The position numbers and the translations under genes were made by a program. A DNA stretch of 64,000 bases from Ampullaceana balthica (lineage: Eukaryota; Mollusca; Gastropoda; Lymnaeidae). Location of the stretch: assembly GCA_944989445.1 (NCBI GenBank), contig CALYLW010000040.1:378818-442817 (forward strand). The letters are read 5' to 3'. The notes under the pieces were generated by a model that saw only the letters and a program-made list of their open reading frames with translations, searched no databases and was not told the origin of the DNA. Of the stretch, positions 11,113 through 22,700 are shown one piece after another (position 1 is the first letter of the stretch; the number at the start of each line of letters is the position of its first letter).

Positions 11113-12965
11113 ATATCAAAAAAATGTACGAAGGCATAAAAAAGCCACTGGACCGACAATATCAAAGTCAGCTCCAATTAAGTCAAAGTCAGGTGAGATG
11201 ATCACAGAAAGAGACAAGCAGATGCGGCGCAGGAGTGAGCACTATCTATAACTCTATGCTACACAGAATGAATTAACCGACTCTGCCATAGAAAGAATCC
11301 CAGAACTACCAGTTCTAGATCAGCTTGATGCTCCATCGTCATTAGAGGAGCTTAGTAGGGCCATCGGTCATCTGAGCAATGGGAAGGCTCCAGGTAACGA
11401 TGGCATCAGTGGCGTCACTAGGGGGGGGGTTCGGGGGGGGGCGGGCCGCCCCGGGTGACACCAACCCTAGTGACGCCTCTGGATGGCATTCCTGCAGAAG
11501 TCCTTAAGTATGGCGAACCAGCACTACTGGGGCCTCTGCATGAACTCATTCGATTACTGGGAACGCGGTCACGTCCCACAGGATATGCGCGACGCGAAGA
11601 TAGTCACTCTTTACAAAAACAGAGGTGATCGCAGCGATTGCAATAACTATTGTGGCATCTCCTTAATGAGTATTGTGGGAAAGGCCTTTGCCAGAGTGGT
11701 CCTTGCACGCCTGCAAATTCTGGCACAAAATGTCTACCAGGAATCACAATGCAGTTTTCGCGCTGGCCGGTCAAACATGGACATGATTTTCCCACTCCAT
11801 CAGCTACAAGAGAAATGTCGGGAGCAACAAAAAGCCCTCTTCGTTGCCTTCATAGATCTAACAAAGGCATTTGACCTGGTCAGCCGCTAGGGTCTGCTAC
11901 GCATACTGGAAAAAATAGGATGTCCATCGCAGCTTCTCTCCATCATCGAGTCCTTCCACACCAATATGCACAACACATTGCTCTTCAATGGTGCCACCTC
12001 AGAACCCTTCCCAGTTTGTAGCGGAGTCAAACAGGGATGCGTACTGGCTCCAACACTCTTTGGTATCTTCTTCTCGATGCTATTGCGACATGATTTCGAG
12101 GAATGGTCCGAGGTTGTGAACATTCTTACCAGGATGGATGGAACATACAACATACAACTATACAACATCAGCTTGCTCCGTGCGAAGAGCAAAGTGGAAA
12201 CTGTATTAATCAGAGAGTTGTTCTTCGCGGATGACACAGCCTTTACCTCATATACAGAGCTAGGACTCCAACATTTGGTCAATAAGTTCTCAGAGGCATG
12301 CAGGGAGCTTGGTTTAACGATTAGCCTAAAAAAGACCAACATTATGAGACAAGGCACAGACTGGCTCCCGGCAATCTCCATTGAGCGAAACACTTTGGAT
12401 GTCGTCGAGGCTCACTGATAGGACGAAAATCACCGTGTATCAGGCCTGCGTGCTCAGCACACTCCTTTATGGCAGCGAGTGCTGGACGATCTACGCCAAG
12501 CAAACAAAGCAGTTTAACAGCTTCCACTTACCATTCTTGAGCATCAAGTGGCAGGACAAGATCACCAATGTTGAGGTACTCAGAAGGAGCCATATGCTGA
12601 GTATGCACTCAATCCTGAGTGAGAGGCGCCTGCGGTATTTGGGTCATGTCCGCAGGATGAGCTCGGAGCGCATTCCAATATCATTGCTTTACGGTGATCT
12701 GCATGAAAACTGGTATGAGGAAATGAGGTCGCCCCCGCTTGCGCTTCAAGGACGTCTGCAAGTAAGACATGACACTGGCGCAGATAGACCATAAAACGTG
12801 GGAGACAATTGCCGTGGAGCGCACCACCTGGCGGGCAAAAGTGCGTGAGGGTATTCATGTCGCGGAAGCATCCCTCACAGCTAGGAGTGAAGAAAGAAGG
12901 GCCAGGAGAAAGGGGGATGGGGGCAGAGGAGCAGGAGTAAACGCCATCGTCCCATGAGGACGGAC
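11113..12965 (+). pseudogene. Dead non-LTR retrotransposon (LINE), reverse transcriptase and C-terminal part
   Basis: Codes for the RT half of a LINE polyprotein, which copies element RNA into DNA at a nicked target. In order: a pre-RT segment (IKKMYEGIKK, then SSLEELSRAIGHLSNGKAPG near 11340-11395), RT fingers (DAKIVTLYKNRGDRSDCNNY, 11590-11650), palm motif A AFIDLTKAFD (about 11849-11878), motif B SGVKQGCVLAPTLFG (12020-12064), catalytic motif C FFADD (12222-12236), and a C-terminal region with LLYGSECW and RRLRYLGHVRRM (12460-12660). No endonuclease domain is visible upstream. It is inactive: a 75-bp MITE at 11407, a frameshift near 11557, TAG at 11888-11890, an internal deletion with frame change near 12410, another frameshift near 12727 and TAA at 12763. 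The open frame from 11483 therefore begins out of phase for about 25 codons. Families like this are often labelled endonuclease-reverse transcriptase; I do not assign a clade. Confidence 0.93.
11407..11481. mobile_element. 75-bp hAT-type MITE inserted in the LINE RT domain
   Basis: Terminal inverted repeats CAGTGGCGTCACTAGGG and, at the right end, CCTAGTGACGCCTCTG, flanked by a perfect 8-bp target duplication GATGGCAT (11399-11406 and 11482-11489). An 8-bp duplication and CAGNGGCG termini are hallmarks of the hAT superfamily. Removing the MITE and one duplication restores the local LINE reading (GKAPGNDGIPAEVLKYG). The interior is only a G-run and GGGTGACACCAA. It cannot encode transposase, so it was mobilised in trans. 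Confidence 0.93.
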
Positions 12966-13156
12966 GGATGCCATATATACATATAACCCTCAACTATACT
13001 TGTTAATACTGGGCGAGATCCAGGCAAATGTCTTAGTTGAGCTTTTATTTTTGTAGGCATAAGAAATGGACAGGAAATCGTAGTGTGTGCGAATAGTTTA
13101 TTTTGTCCTTTTTAGTTAATTGGAATAAAAGCTTCTTTTAAAAAATTGGTTCTACC

Positions 13157-13400
13157 CATTTTTAAATCCTTTATATTAACTCGTGGCGTCTGCTTGATTG
13201 CTTGATTGTTTTGTTTGCGGAAAACACATTGGATCGATATTTATTCCACTTCCTCGCATGCTAGGGAGCTGAAATTTGCAGACAGACTCGTGCCAACGAT
13301 AAAAATGAGCTATCAAAATTTCAGATCGATCGAATGTACTGTAATTAATTAATGAATTTTTAGATTATCTCTATGTATCTCTATGAAGCATGTAAATTTG
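13157..13400. repeat. Dispersed degenerate relative of the 455-bp satellite monomer
   Basis: Starts TAAATCCTTTATATTAACTC, close to the satellite monomer start, and shares the core with CTGAAATTTG (13270) and TATCAAAATTTCAGATCGAT (13311). The region between and the 3' half are diverged. This shows the satellite family also exists as single dispersed copies. Confidence 0.75.
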
Positions 13401-14240
13401 TGTGCTAGACTTTCACGGTAAGTATTATATTGAATAACCTTTTTAATATTTTCCTGTCGCGCTGTGCGGTGCGTATTATATTGAATATACTTTTTAAAAA
13501 TATATTCCCGATCTGTAAATCTTTATGCTAGTCTGTCGCGCCTTTCCCGTAATCAAATTGAGCTGAAATATAGCAGGCAGACTGTAGTAGTTGTTTTACT
13601 ATTTATCCTTTATATATGAGATATAACTAAACTTTTGGATTTTAGGATTTTCGTGCGATGCGTATTATCTATAATGAATATACTTTTAGTTACGTTTTAA
13701 AAAATTTATTTCTAATAAACCTATTTATATAATATTTAAAAAAAATTATTTACAAAAACAAGAATTTAATTGTTGCCACAAAAGTTTTATTTTTGAGCAT
13801 TTCTTTGATCGGGTGCAGAAACGTACACATATTTAAATGTGCGATAATATCTAGAGAGCGTATGCAGAAATTACTTTTATTTTTTTATTTTTATAAACTC
13901 TGATTGAGGTTGTGTTGGATCACACGTCAAATAAAATCTATCAATCAATCCATCAAAAATAAATAAACATAGTTGAATGATACTGAATTTATGAACATTC
14001 TTATATAAAAGGAGGAAGGGGTTGGAATTGGTGTGATGAGGAAATGAAGAAATTCAAGATTTATGCTTTAAAACTAAAGTTAATTTAAAATGTTTTTATT
14101 TTATTAAAGACTTTCCTAATGAATCCACTGAAAATTGGAAAATAAATGTAACTTTCTTAATATTGCAAGCCTCGAAAATCAGTTTTGATAGAGATTTCAG
14201 GCAGCCTGTTTTTTTTAAAAATTTGAGTTAGATCCGTTCA
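13401..14240. other. AT-rich spacer with degenerate repeat relics
   Basis: No gene seen. A second, weaker relic of the same repeat family lies at about 13530-13680 (GAGCTGAAATATAGCAGGCAGAC, ATTTATCCTTTATATATGAG). Near 13930-13965, AATAAAATCTATCAATCAATC looks like a polyadenylation signal plus short tandem tail of an old retroelement on the plus strand. Confidence 0.5.
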
Positions 14241-14583
14241 GTTGTAAAGATGTGTGTTCACGTGTGGTTGTGATGTGTGTTCATGTGTGGTTGTGATGTG
14301 TGTTCACGTGTGGTTGTGATGTGTGTTCACGTGTGGTTGTGATGTGTGTTCATGTGTGGTTATATAGACGTGTGTTATTGTTTGGTTGTATAGATGTGTG
14401 TTCATGTGTGGTTGTGATGTGTGTTCATGTGTGGTTACATAGACATGTGTTCATGTGTGGTTGTATAGATGTGTGTTCATGTGTGGTTGTATAGATGTAT
14501 GTTCCTGTGTGGTTGTATAGATGTGTGTTCATGTGTGGTTGTAAGATGTGTGTTCATGTCTGGTTATATAGATGTGTGTTCAT
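14241..14583. repeat. 23-bp minisatellite (left part), interrupted by a LINE
   Basis: Unit GATGTGTGTTCATGTGTGGT plus TGT (23 bp), with longer variants carrying an extra TATA. The array resumes at 15340-15376 on the far side of the LINE (TGTTCATGTCTGGTTGTAAA), so the LINE inserted into a pre-existing array. The open cysteine/valine-rich frames are artefacts. Confidence 0.92.
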
Positions 14584-15339
14584 CTTATCTTATCTTATCT
14601 GTTTCAGACGCTCCTTCTATACAGAAGATTATTATGTCCTACGCTTATCTATGGTTTGTGTTTAGTCTTGCATTCTTATTAGAGTTTTAAATGTTGATAA
14701 AGTGCTGGCTTTCCTGGTTTCTTCAGGCAACCCATTCCACGCCCGAATTCTGGACGGGAAGAACGAAAATTTGTATGAGTTTGTTCTTGCATACGGAATA
14801 AGAAAGGTGTTTTTATCCTTATGTCTATCTGAGGGTTGTATTAATTTATCTTTGTGTTGTATTTCTAAATTAGAATTAATTGCTTTATGTATGATTACTA
14901 CTTTGCTCTTGGCTCTTCTATCCTCTAGTGTTTCAAGGTTTAATGATTTAACTAATGGTCTTATTCTTGTCAGGTTTGAATATTCTGCAGTAATGAATCT
15001 GGCAGCTCTTTTTTGGATTTGTTCTAGTTTATCAATGTTTTCTTTGGTGGATGGGTCCCACACAGAAGATGCATATTCTAGTACAGGTCTCACCAAAGTG
15101 AGATAGCATTTTAGTTTTATATCTTTATTACATTTGTAAAGGTTTCTTTTTATAAAGCCTAAGGTTTTGTTTGATTTTTTAATAACTTCAGTGACATGGG
15201 GATTCCATGATAATTTCTCATTTATTATGACTCCTAAGTATTTTGCATCTTTAGTTTGGGTTAGCTCCCTTCCATGAATGAAATATTTTGAATTTATTTG
15301 TTTCTTTTTCTTTGTTACTCTTAACAGTTGACACTTTTC
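14584..15339 (-). mobile_element. 5'-truncated LINE, RT C-terminal region and 3' end
   Basis: Read on the minus strand, an uninterrupted frame runs from about 15335 to 14662: TEKCQLLRVTKKKK, YLGVIINEKLSWNPHVTEV, NKTLGFIKRNLYKC, LVRPVLEYASSVWDPSTKEN, KRAARFITAEYS, then PSRIRAWNGLPEETRKASTL and a stop. This is the conserved post-catalytic segment of Jockey/CR1/L2-like non-LTR retrotransposons; the catalytic FADD part was not copied. A roughly 60-nt 3' UTR ends in a (GATAA)n tail (14584-14600, seen as TTATC on the plus strand). TGTTCAT flanks both sides (14577-14583, 15340-15346) and is a probable target duplication, although it also matches the host array. No stop interrupts the coding part, so the insertion looks fairly young. 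Confidence 0.88.
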
Positions 15340-15376
15340 TGTTCATGTCTGGTTGTAAAGATGTGTGTTCATAAGC
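15340..15376. repeat. Continuation of the 23-bp minisatellite after the LINE
   Basis: TGTTCATGTCTGGTTGTAAA followed by GATGTGTGTTCAT matches the array that stops at 14583. Confidence 0.8.
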
Positions 15377-15769
15377 GGGAGCTAATAAGGTTTAACATAT
15401 GCAGTTCACTCATTCTCTCAGTTATAGATATCTCTTTTGCTTTCTAAATTATAAATATTTAATTTTTATACCAAACACACGCCCAACGTTTTTTAGTCAT
15501 ATTAAATTTAAGTACTTGAACTTATAAGTTTTAAATTATTTTCTTATTTTAAGGCCACTTATAAAAACGTTGTTTTTAAAAATCTTTTTTTTACCTGTAT
15601 TTATTAAAATATGATGTTTAACAAATGTTATTCTTATCAAGTTTGGCCTTGATTAAAACTTAACGTTGAGGTTTCCATGACAACCAAGATCTTCGTACCT
15701 ATCCTCTGCTGTTAAATTAGAAATACATTACAGAATTCCCTTCACTTTACTAGAACTTAAAATATAATT
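15377..15769. other. AT-rich spacer, nothing recognised
   Basis: Unique, strongly AT-rich. No open frame, RNA gene or repeat end supported. Confidence 0.55.
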
Positions 15770-16111
15770 GTCGTGTTTGTATATGTATCATAAATATAAT
15801 TGTAATGTTTGTACATGTATCATAAATATAATTTTAATGTTTCTACATGTATCATAAATATAATTGTAATGTTTGTACATGCATCATAAATATAATTGTA
15901 ATGTTTGTACATGTATCATAAATATAATTGTAGTGTTTGTACATGTATCATAAATATAATTGTAGTGTTTGTACATGTATCATAAATATAATTGTAATGT
16001 TTGTACATGTATCATAAATATAATTGTAATGTTTGTACATGTATCATAAATATAATTGTAGTGTTTGTACATGTATCATAAATATAATTGTAGTGTTTGT
16101 ACATGTATCAT
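15770..16111. repeat. 32-bp minisatellite, about 10.5 copies
   Basis: Unit CATAAATATAATTGTAATGT plus TTGTACATGTAT (32 bp). Main variation is GTAATG/GTAGTG. The outermost left copy is shortened and diverged. Confidence 0.95.
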
Positions 16112-16745
16112 CGTAACTACAGCTTGTTCACTGTGTACCAAAATATGAACCGGAGTTTTACCGCTTTCCTTATAATATTTCACGCAACCATTCAGTGATG
16201 TAGTTGAAATCAATACTGACATCCACCAGCACCACTAAATAGTCATCTTCTCTCTCTTTCTCTCTCTCTCTTCTCTCCCCCCCCCCTCCGTTGATGACGA
16301 TGGTCATAAAAAATAAAACATGAATCGACAAGAAGTCGATCCCAAAGGTATTCCCTCCCACCCAGAATTATTTGTTAATTTGAATCTAATGTTCTATCCT
16401 CTGTGTATCAACACACAACGAAATGTCCATGTACAGCTAAAACACCAAAGTCAGACGTTTTAAGCCACATGGCTGTTTATCCCCACACAACGAAATGTCC
16501 ACGTACAGCTAAAACACCAAAGTCAGACGCTTTAAACCACATGGCTGTGTGCTAATCTTTTATGGCATCATGTTGTTTTCATATCTTACTTTTAAAACAC
16601 ATTGCGCACCTCTTCGAGCATCCAACTACCAACAACACAAAATTACAACGAAAACCTCTTTTAACTTAAACGTATAAGAAGATGTTAAAAATCTTTGAAC
16701 CGTTTAAACTAAACTCTGTTTCAAGGAAGTTGGTCTGGTGGCTTT
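16112..16745. other. Spacer with a TC/poly-C tract and a 72-bp direct duplication
   Basis: Contains a TC-rich tract followed by ten Cs (about 16245-16288). A 72-bp direct duplication with a few differences (CACACAACGAAATGTCCATG...CACATGGCTGTTT) starts at 16412 and 16484. No gene recognised; the 63-codon minus-strand frame here spans the TC tract and is not credible. Confidence 0.7.
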
Positions 16746-19700
16746 TTAAATCCCTTATATTAACTTCGCGGCCGTCTCTGTCGTCATCTCTCTCATCATC
16801 TCTCTCTCTCTGTCTTGGGCTCGGCGGGCGGAAAAACAGAAGTCAAAAATGACCCACTTCCCATGATCCGATCGAACTGAAATTTGGCACACGGACCCGT
16901 CTAACCTAACAATGCATCGTATCAAAATTTCAGATCGATCGAACGTACCGTAATTAAATTAATGCATTTTTAGTTTATCCTTATATGAGGTATGTAATTT
17001 AAATTCACTGTTTGTTATTGTTTTTTTTCTTCCACTTCCACGTGAGTTTGAGTTGACGCCGACCGTCGTGCCGACACCACCTCACGTCCCACCCCCATTT
17101 TTTTAAGACAAGGGACATCACTCGGTGTCAGTCTGTCAATGTTTGTAGCGTTTGAAAATAATCAATACTGTTAGTTATGTCTCATATATAAGGGATTTAT
17201 AGTCAAAAACTTTGTTTTTACGGGTTTGTTTTATTAAATCCCTTATATTAACTTCACCGGCGTCTCTCTCTGTCTTGGGCGGGCGGAAAAACAGAAGTCA
17301 AAAATGACCCACTTCCCATGATCCGATCGAACTGAAATTTGGCACACGGACCCGTCTAACCTAACAATGCATCGTATCAAAATTTCAGATCGATCGAACG
17401 TACCGTAATTAAATTAATGCATTTTTAGTTTATCCTTATATGAGGTATGTAATTTAAATTCACTGTTTGTTATTGTTTTTTTTCTTCCACTTCCACGTGA
17501 GTTTGAGTTGACGCCGACCGTCGTGCCGACACCCCCTCACGTCCCACCCCCATTTTTTTAAGACAAGGGACATCACTCGGTGTCAGTCTGTCAATGTTTG
17601 TAGCGTTTGAAAATAATCAATACTGTTAGTTATGTCTCATATATAAGGGATTTATAGTCAAAAACTTTGTTTTTACGGGTTTGTTTTATTAAATCCCTTA
17701 TATTAACTTCACCGGCGTCTCTCTCTGTCTTGGGCGGGCGGAAAAATAGAAGTCACAAATGACCCACTTCCCATGATCCGATCGAACTGAAATTTGGCAC
17801 ACGGACCCGTCTAACCTAACAATGCATCGTATCAAAATTTCAGATCGATCGAACGTACCGTAATTAAATTAATGCATTTTTAGTTTATCCTTATATGAGG
17901 TATGTAATTTAAATTCACTGTTTGTTATTGTTTTTTTTCTTCCACTTCCACGTGAGTTTGAGTTGACGCCGACCGTCGTGCCGACACCCCCTCACGTCCC
18001 ACCCCCATTTTTTTAAGACAAGGGACATCACTCGGTGTCAGTCTGTCAATGTTTGTAGCGTTTGAAAATAATCAATAATGTTAGTTATGTCTCATATATA
18101 AGGGATTTATAGTCAAAAACTTTGTTTTTACGGGTTTGTTTTATTAAATCCCTTATATTAACTTCACCGGCGTCTCTCTCTGTCTTGGGCGGGCGGAAAA
18201 ACAGAAGTCAAAAATGACCCACTTCCCATGATCCGATCGAACTGAAATTTGGCACACAGACCCGTCTAACCTAACAATGCATCGTATCAAAATTTCAGAT
18301 CGATCGAACGTACCGTAATTAAATTAATGCATTTTTAGTTTATCCTTATATGAGGTATGTAATTTAAATTCACTGTTTGTTATTGTTTTTTTTCTTCCAC
18401 TTCCACGTGAGTTTGAGTTGACGCCGACCGTCTTGCCGACTCCCCCTCACGTCCCACCCCCATTTTTTTAAGACAAGGGACATCACTCGGTGTCAGTCTG
18501 TCAATGTTTTTAGCGTTTGAAAATAATCAATACTGTTAGTTATGTCTCATATATAAGGGATTTATAGTCAAAAACTTTGTTTTTACGGGTTTGTTTTATT
18601 AAATCCCTTATATTAACTTCACCGGCGTCTCTCTCTGTCTTGGGCGGGCGGAAAAACAGAAGTCAAAAATGACCCACTTCCCATGATCCGATCGAACTGA
18701 AATTTGGCACACGGACCCGTCTAACCTAACAATGCATCGTATCAAAATTTCAGATCGATCGAACGTACCGTAATTAAATTAATGCATTTTTAGTTTATCC
18801 TTATATGAGGTATGTAATTTAAATTCACTGTTTGTTATTGTTTTTTTTCTTCCACTTCCACGTGAGTTTGAGTTGACGCCGACCGTCGTGCCGACACCCC
18901 CTCACGTCCCACCCCCATTTTTTTAAGACAAGGGACATCACTCGGTGTCAGTCTGTCAATGTTTGTAGCGTTTGAAAATAATCAATACTGTTAGTTATGT
19001 CTCATATATAAGGGATTTATAGTCAAAAACTTTGTTTTTACGGGTTTGTTTTATTAAATCCCTTATATTAACTTCACCGGCGTCTCTCTCTGTCTTGGGC
19101 GGGCGGAAAAATAGAAGTCACAAATGACCCACTTCCCATGATCCGATCGAACTGAAATTTGGCACACGGACCCGTCTAACCTAACAATGCATCGTATCAA
19201 AATTTCAGATCGATCGAACGTACCGTAATTAAATTAATGCATTTTTAGTTTATCCTTATATGAGGTATGTAATTTAAATTCACTGTTTGTTATTGTTTTT
19301 TTTCTTCCACTTCCACGTGAGTTTGAGTTGACGCCGACCGTCGTGCCGACACCCCCTCACGTCCCACCCCCATTTTTTTAAGACAAGGGACATCACTCGG
19401 TGTCAGTCTGTCAATGTTTTTAGCGTTTGAAAATAATCAATACTGTTAGTTATGTCTCATATATAAGGGATTTATAGTCAAAAACTTTGTTTTTACGGGT
19501 TTGTTTTATTAAATCCCTTATATTAACTTCACCGGCGTCTCTCTCTGTCTTGGGAGGGCGGAAAAACAGAAGTCAAAAATGACCCACTTCCCATGATCCG
19601 ATCGAACTGAAATTTGGCACACGGACCCGTCTAACCTAACAATGCATCGTATCAAAATTTCAGATCGATCGAACGTACCGTAATTAAATTAATGCATTTT

Positions 19701-22700
19701 TAGTTTATCCTTATATGAGGTATGTAATTTAAATTCACTGTTTGTTATTGTTTTTTTTCTTCCACTTCCACGTGAGTTTGAGTTGACGCCGACCGTCGTG
19801 CCGACACCCCCTCACGTCCCACCCCCATTTTTTTAAGACAAGGGACATCACTCGGTGTCAGTCTGTCAATGTTTGTAGCGTTTGAAAATAATCAATAATG
19901 TTAGTTATGTCTCATATATAAGGGATTTATAGTCAAAAACTTTGTTTTTACGGGTTTTTTTTATTAAATCCCTTATATTAACTTCACCGGCGTCTCTCTC
20001 TGTCTTGGGCGGGCGGAAAAACAGAAGTAAAAAATGACCCACTTCCCATGATCCGATCGAACTGAAATTTGGCACACAGACCCGTCTAACCTAACAATGC
20101 ATCGTATCAAAATTTCAGATCGATCGAACGTACCGTAATTAAATTAATGCATTTTTAGTTTATCCTTATATGAGGTATGTAATTTAAATTCACTGTTTGT
20201 TATTGTTTTTTTTCTTCCACTTCCACGTGAGTTTGAGTTGACGCCGACCGTCTTGCCGACACCCCCTCACGTCCCACCCCCATTTTTTTAAGACAAGGGA
20301 CATCACTCGGTGTCAGTCTGTCAATGTTTTTAGCGTTTGAAAATAATCAATACTGTTAGTTATGTCTCATATATAAGGGATTTATAGTCAAAAACTTTGT
20401 TTTTACGGGTTTGTTTTATTAAATCCCTTATATTAACTTCACCGGCGTCTCTCTCTGTCTTGGGCGGGCGGAAAAACAGAAGTCAAAAATGACCCACTTC
20501 CCATGATCCGATCGAACTGAAATTTGGCACACGGACCCGTCTAACCTAACAATGCATCGTATCAAAATTTCAGATCGATCGAACGTACCGTAATTAAATT
20601 AATGCATTTTTAGTTTATCCTTATATGAGGTATGTAATTTAAATTCACTGTTTGTTATTGTTTTTTTTCTTCCACTTCCACGTGAGTTTGAGTTGACGCC
20701 GACCGTCGTGCCGACACCACCTCACGTCCCACCCCCATTTTTTTAAGACAAGGGACATCACTCGGTGTCAGTCTGTCAATGTTTGTAGCGTTTGAAAATA
20801 ATCAATACTGTTAGTTATGTCTCATATATAAGGGATTTATAGTCAAAAACTTTGTTTTTACGGGTTTGTTTTATTAAATCCCTTATATTAACTTCACCGG
20901 CGTCTCTCTCTGTCTTGGGCGGGCGGAAAAACAGAAGTCAAAAATGACCCACTTCCCATGATCCGATCGAACTGAAATTTGGCACACGGACCCGTCTAAC
21001 CTAACAATGCATCGTATCAAAATTTCAGATCGATCGAACGTACCGTAATTAAATTAATGCATTTTTAGTTTATCCTTATATGAGGTATGTAATTTAAATT
21101 CACTGTTTGTTATTGTTTTTTTTCTTCCACTTCCACGTGAGTTTGAGTTGACGCCGACCGTCGTGCCGACACCCCCTCACGTCCCACCCCCATTTTTTTA
21201 AGACAAGGGACATCACTCGGTGTCAGTCTGTCAATGTTTGTAGCGTTTGAAAATAATCAATACTGTTAGTTATGTCTCATATATAAGGGATTTATAGTCA
21301 AAAACTTTGTTTTTACGGGTTTGTTTTATTAAATCCCTTATATTAACTTCACCGGCGTCTCTCTCTGTCTTGGGCGGGCGGAAAAATAGAAGTCACAAAT
21401 GACCCACTTCCCATGATCCGATCGAACTGAAATTTGGCACACGGACCCGTCTAACCTAACAATGCATCGTATCAAAATTTCAGATCGATCGAACGTACCG
21501 TAATTAAATTAATGCATTTTTAGTTTATCCTTATATGAGGTATGTAATTTAAATTCACTGTTTGTTATTGTTTTTTTTCTTCCACTTCCACGTGAGTTTG
21601 AGTTGACGCCGACCGTCGTGCCGACACCCCCTCACGTCCCACCCCCATTTTTTTAAGACAAGGGACATCACTCGGTGTCAGTCTGTCAATGTTTGTAGCG
21701 TTTGAAAATAATCAATAATGTTAGTTATGTCTCATATATAAGGGATTTATAGTCAAAAACTTTGTTTTTACGGGTTTGTTTTATTAAATCCCTTATATTA
21801 ACTTCACCGGCGTCTCTCTCTGTCTTGGGCGGGCGGAAAAACAGAAGTCAAAAATGACCCACTTCCCATGATCCGATCGAACTGAAATTTGGCACACGGA
21901 CCCGTCTAACCTAACAATGCATCGTATCAAAATTTCAGATCGATCGAACGTACCGTAATTAAATTAATGCATTTTTAGTTTATCCTTATATGAGGTATGT
22001 AATTTAAATTCACTGTTTGTTATTGTTTTTTTTCTTCCACTTCCACGTGAGTTTGAGTTGACGCCGACCGTCGTGCCGACACCCCCTCACGTCCCACCCC
22101 CATTTTTTTAAGACAAGGGACATCACTCGGTGTCAGTCTGTCAATGTTTGTAGCGTTTGAAAATAATCAATACTGTTAGTTATGTCTCATATATAAGGGA
22201 TTTATAGTCAAAAACTTTGTTTTTACGGGTTTGTTTTATTAAATCCCTTATATTAACTTCACCGGCGTCTCTCTCTGTCTTGGGCGGGCGGAAAAATAGA
22301 AGTCACAAATGACCCACTTCCCATGATCCGATCGAACTGAAATTTGGCACACGGACCCGTCTAACCTAACAATGCATCGTATCAAAATTTCAGATCGATC
22401 GAACGTACCGTAATTAAATTAATGCATTTTTAGTTTATCCTTATATGAGGTATGTAATTTAAATTCACTGTTTGTTATTGTTTTTTTTCTTCCACTTCCA
22501 CGTGAGTTTGAGTTGACGCCGACCGTCGTGCCGACACCCCCTCACGTCCCACCCCCATTTTTTTAAGACAAGGGACATCACTCGGTGTCAGTCTGTCAAT
22601 GTTTTGTAGCGTTTGAAAATAATCAATACTGTTAGTTATGTCTCATATATAAGGGATTTATAGTCAAAAACTTTGTTTTTACGGGTTTGTTTTATTAAAT

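Noticed and set aside
10684..11180. Cysteine-rich secreted protein on the minus strand
   Set aside because: Pure product of the 25-bp array, open in three minus phases.
11483..11890. Start codon of an RT gene at 11483
   Set aside because: The first 25 or so codons are out of phase with the LINE; the ATG is inside the MITE target duplication and the phase is corrected only at a frameshift near 11557.
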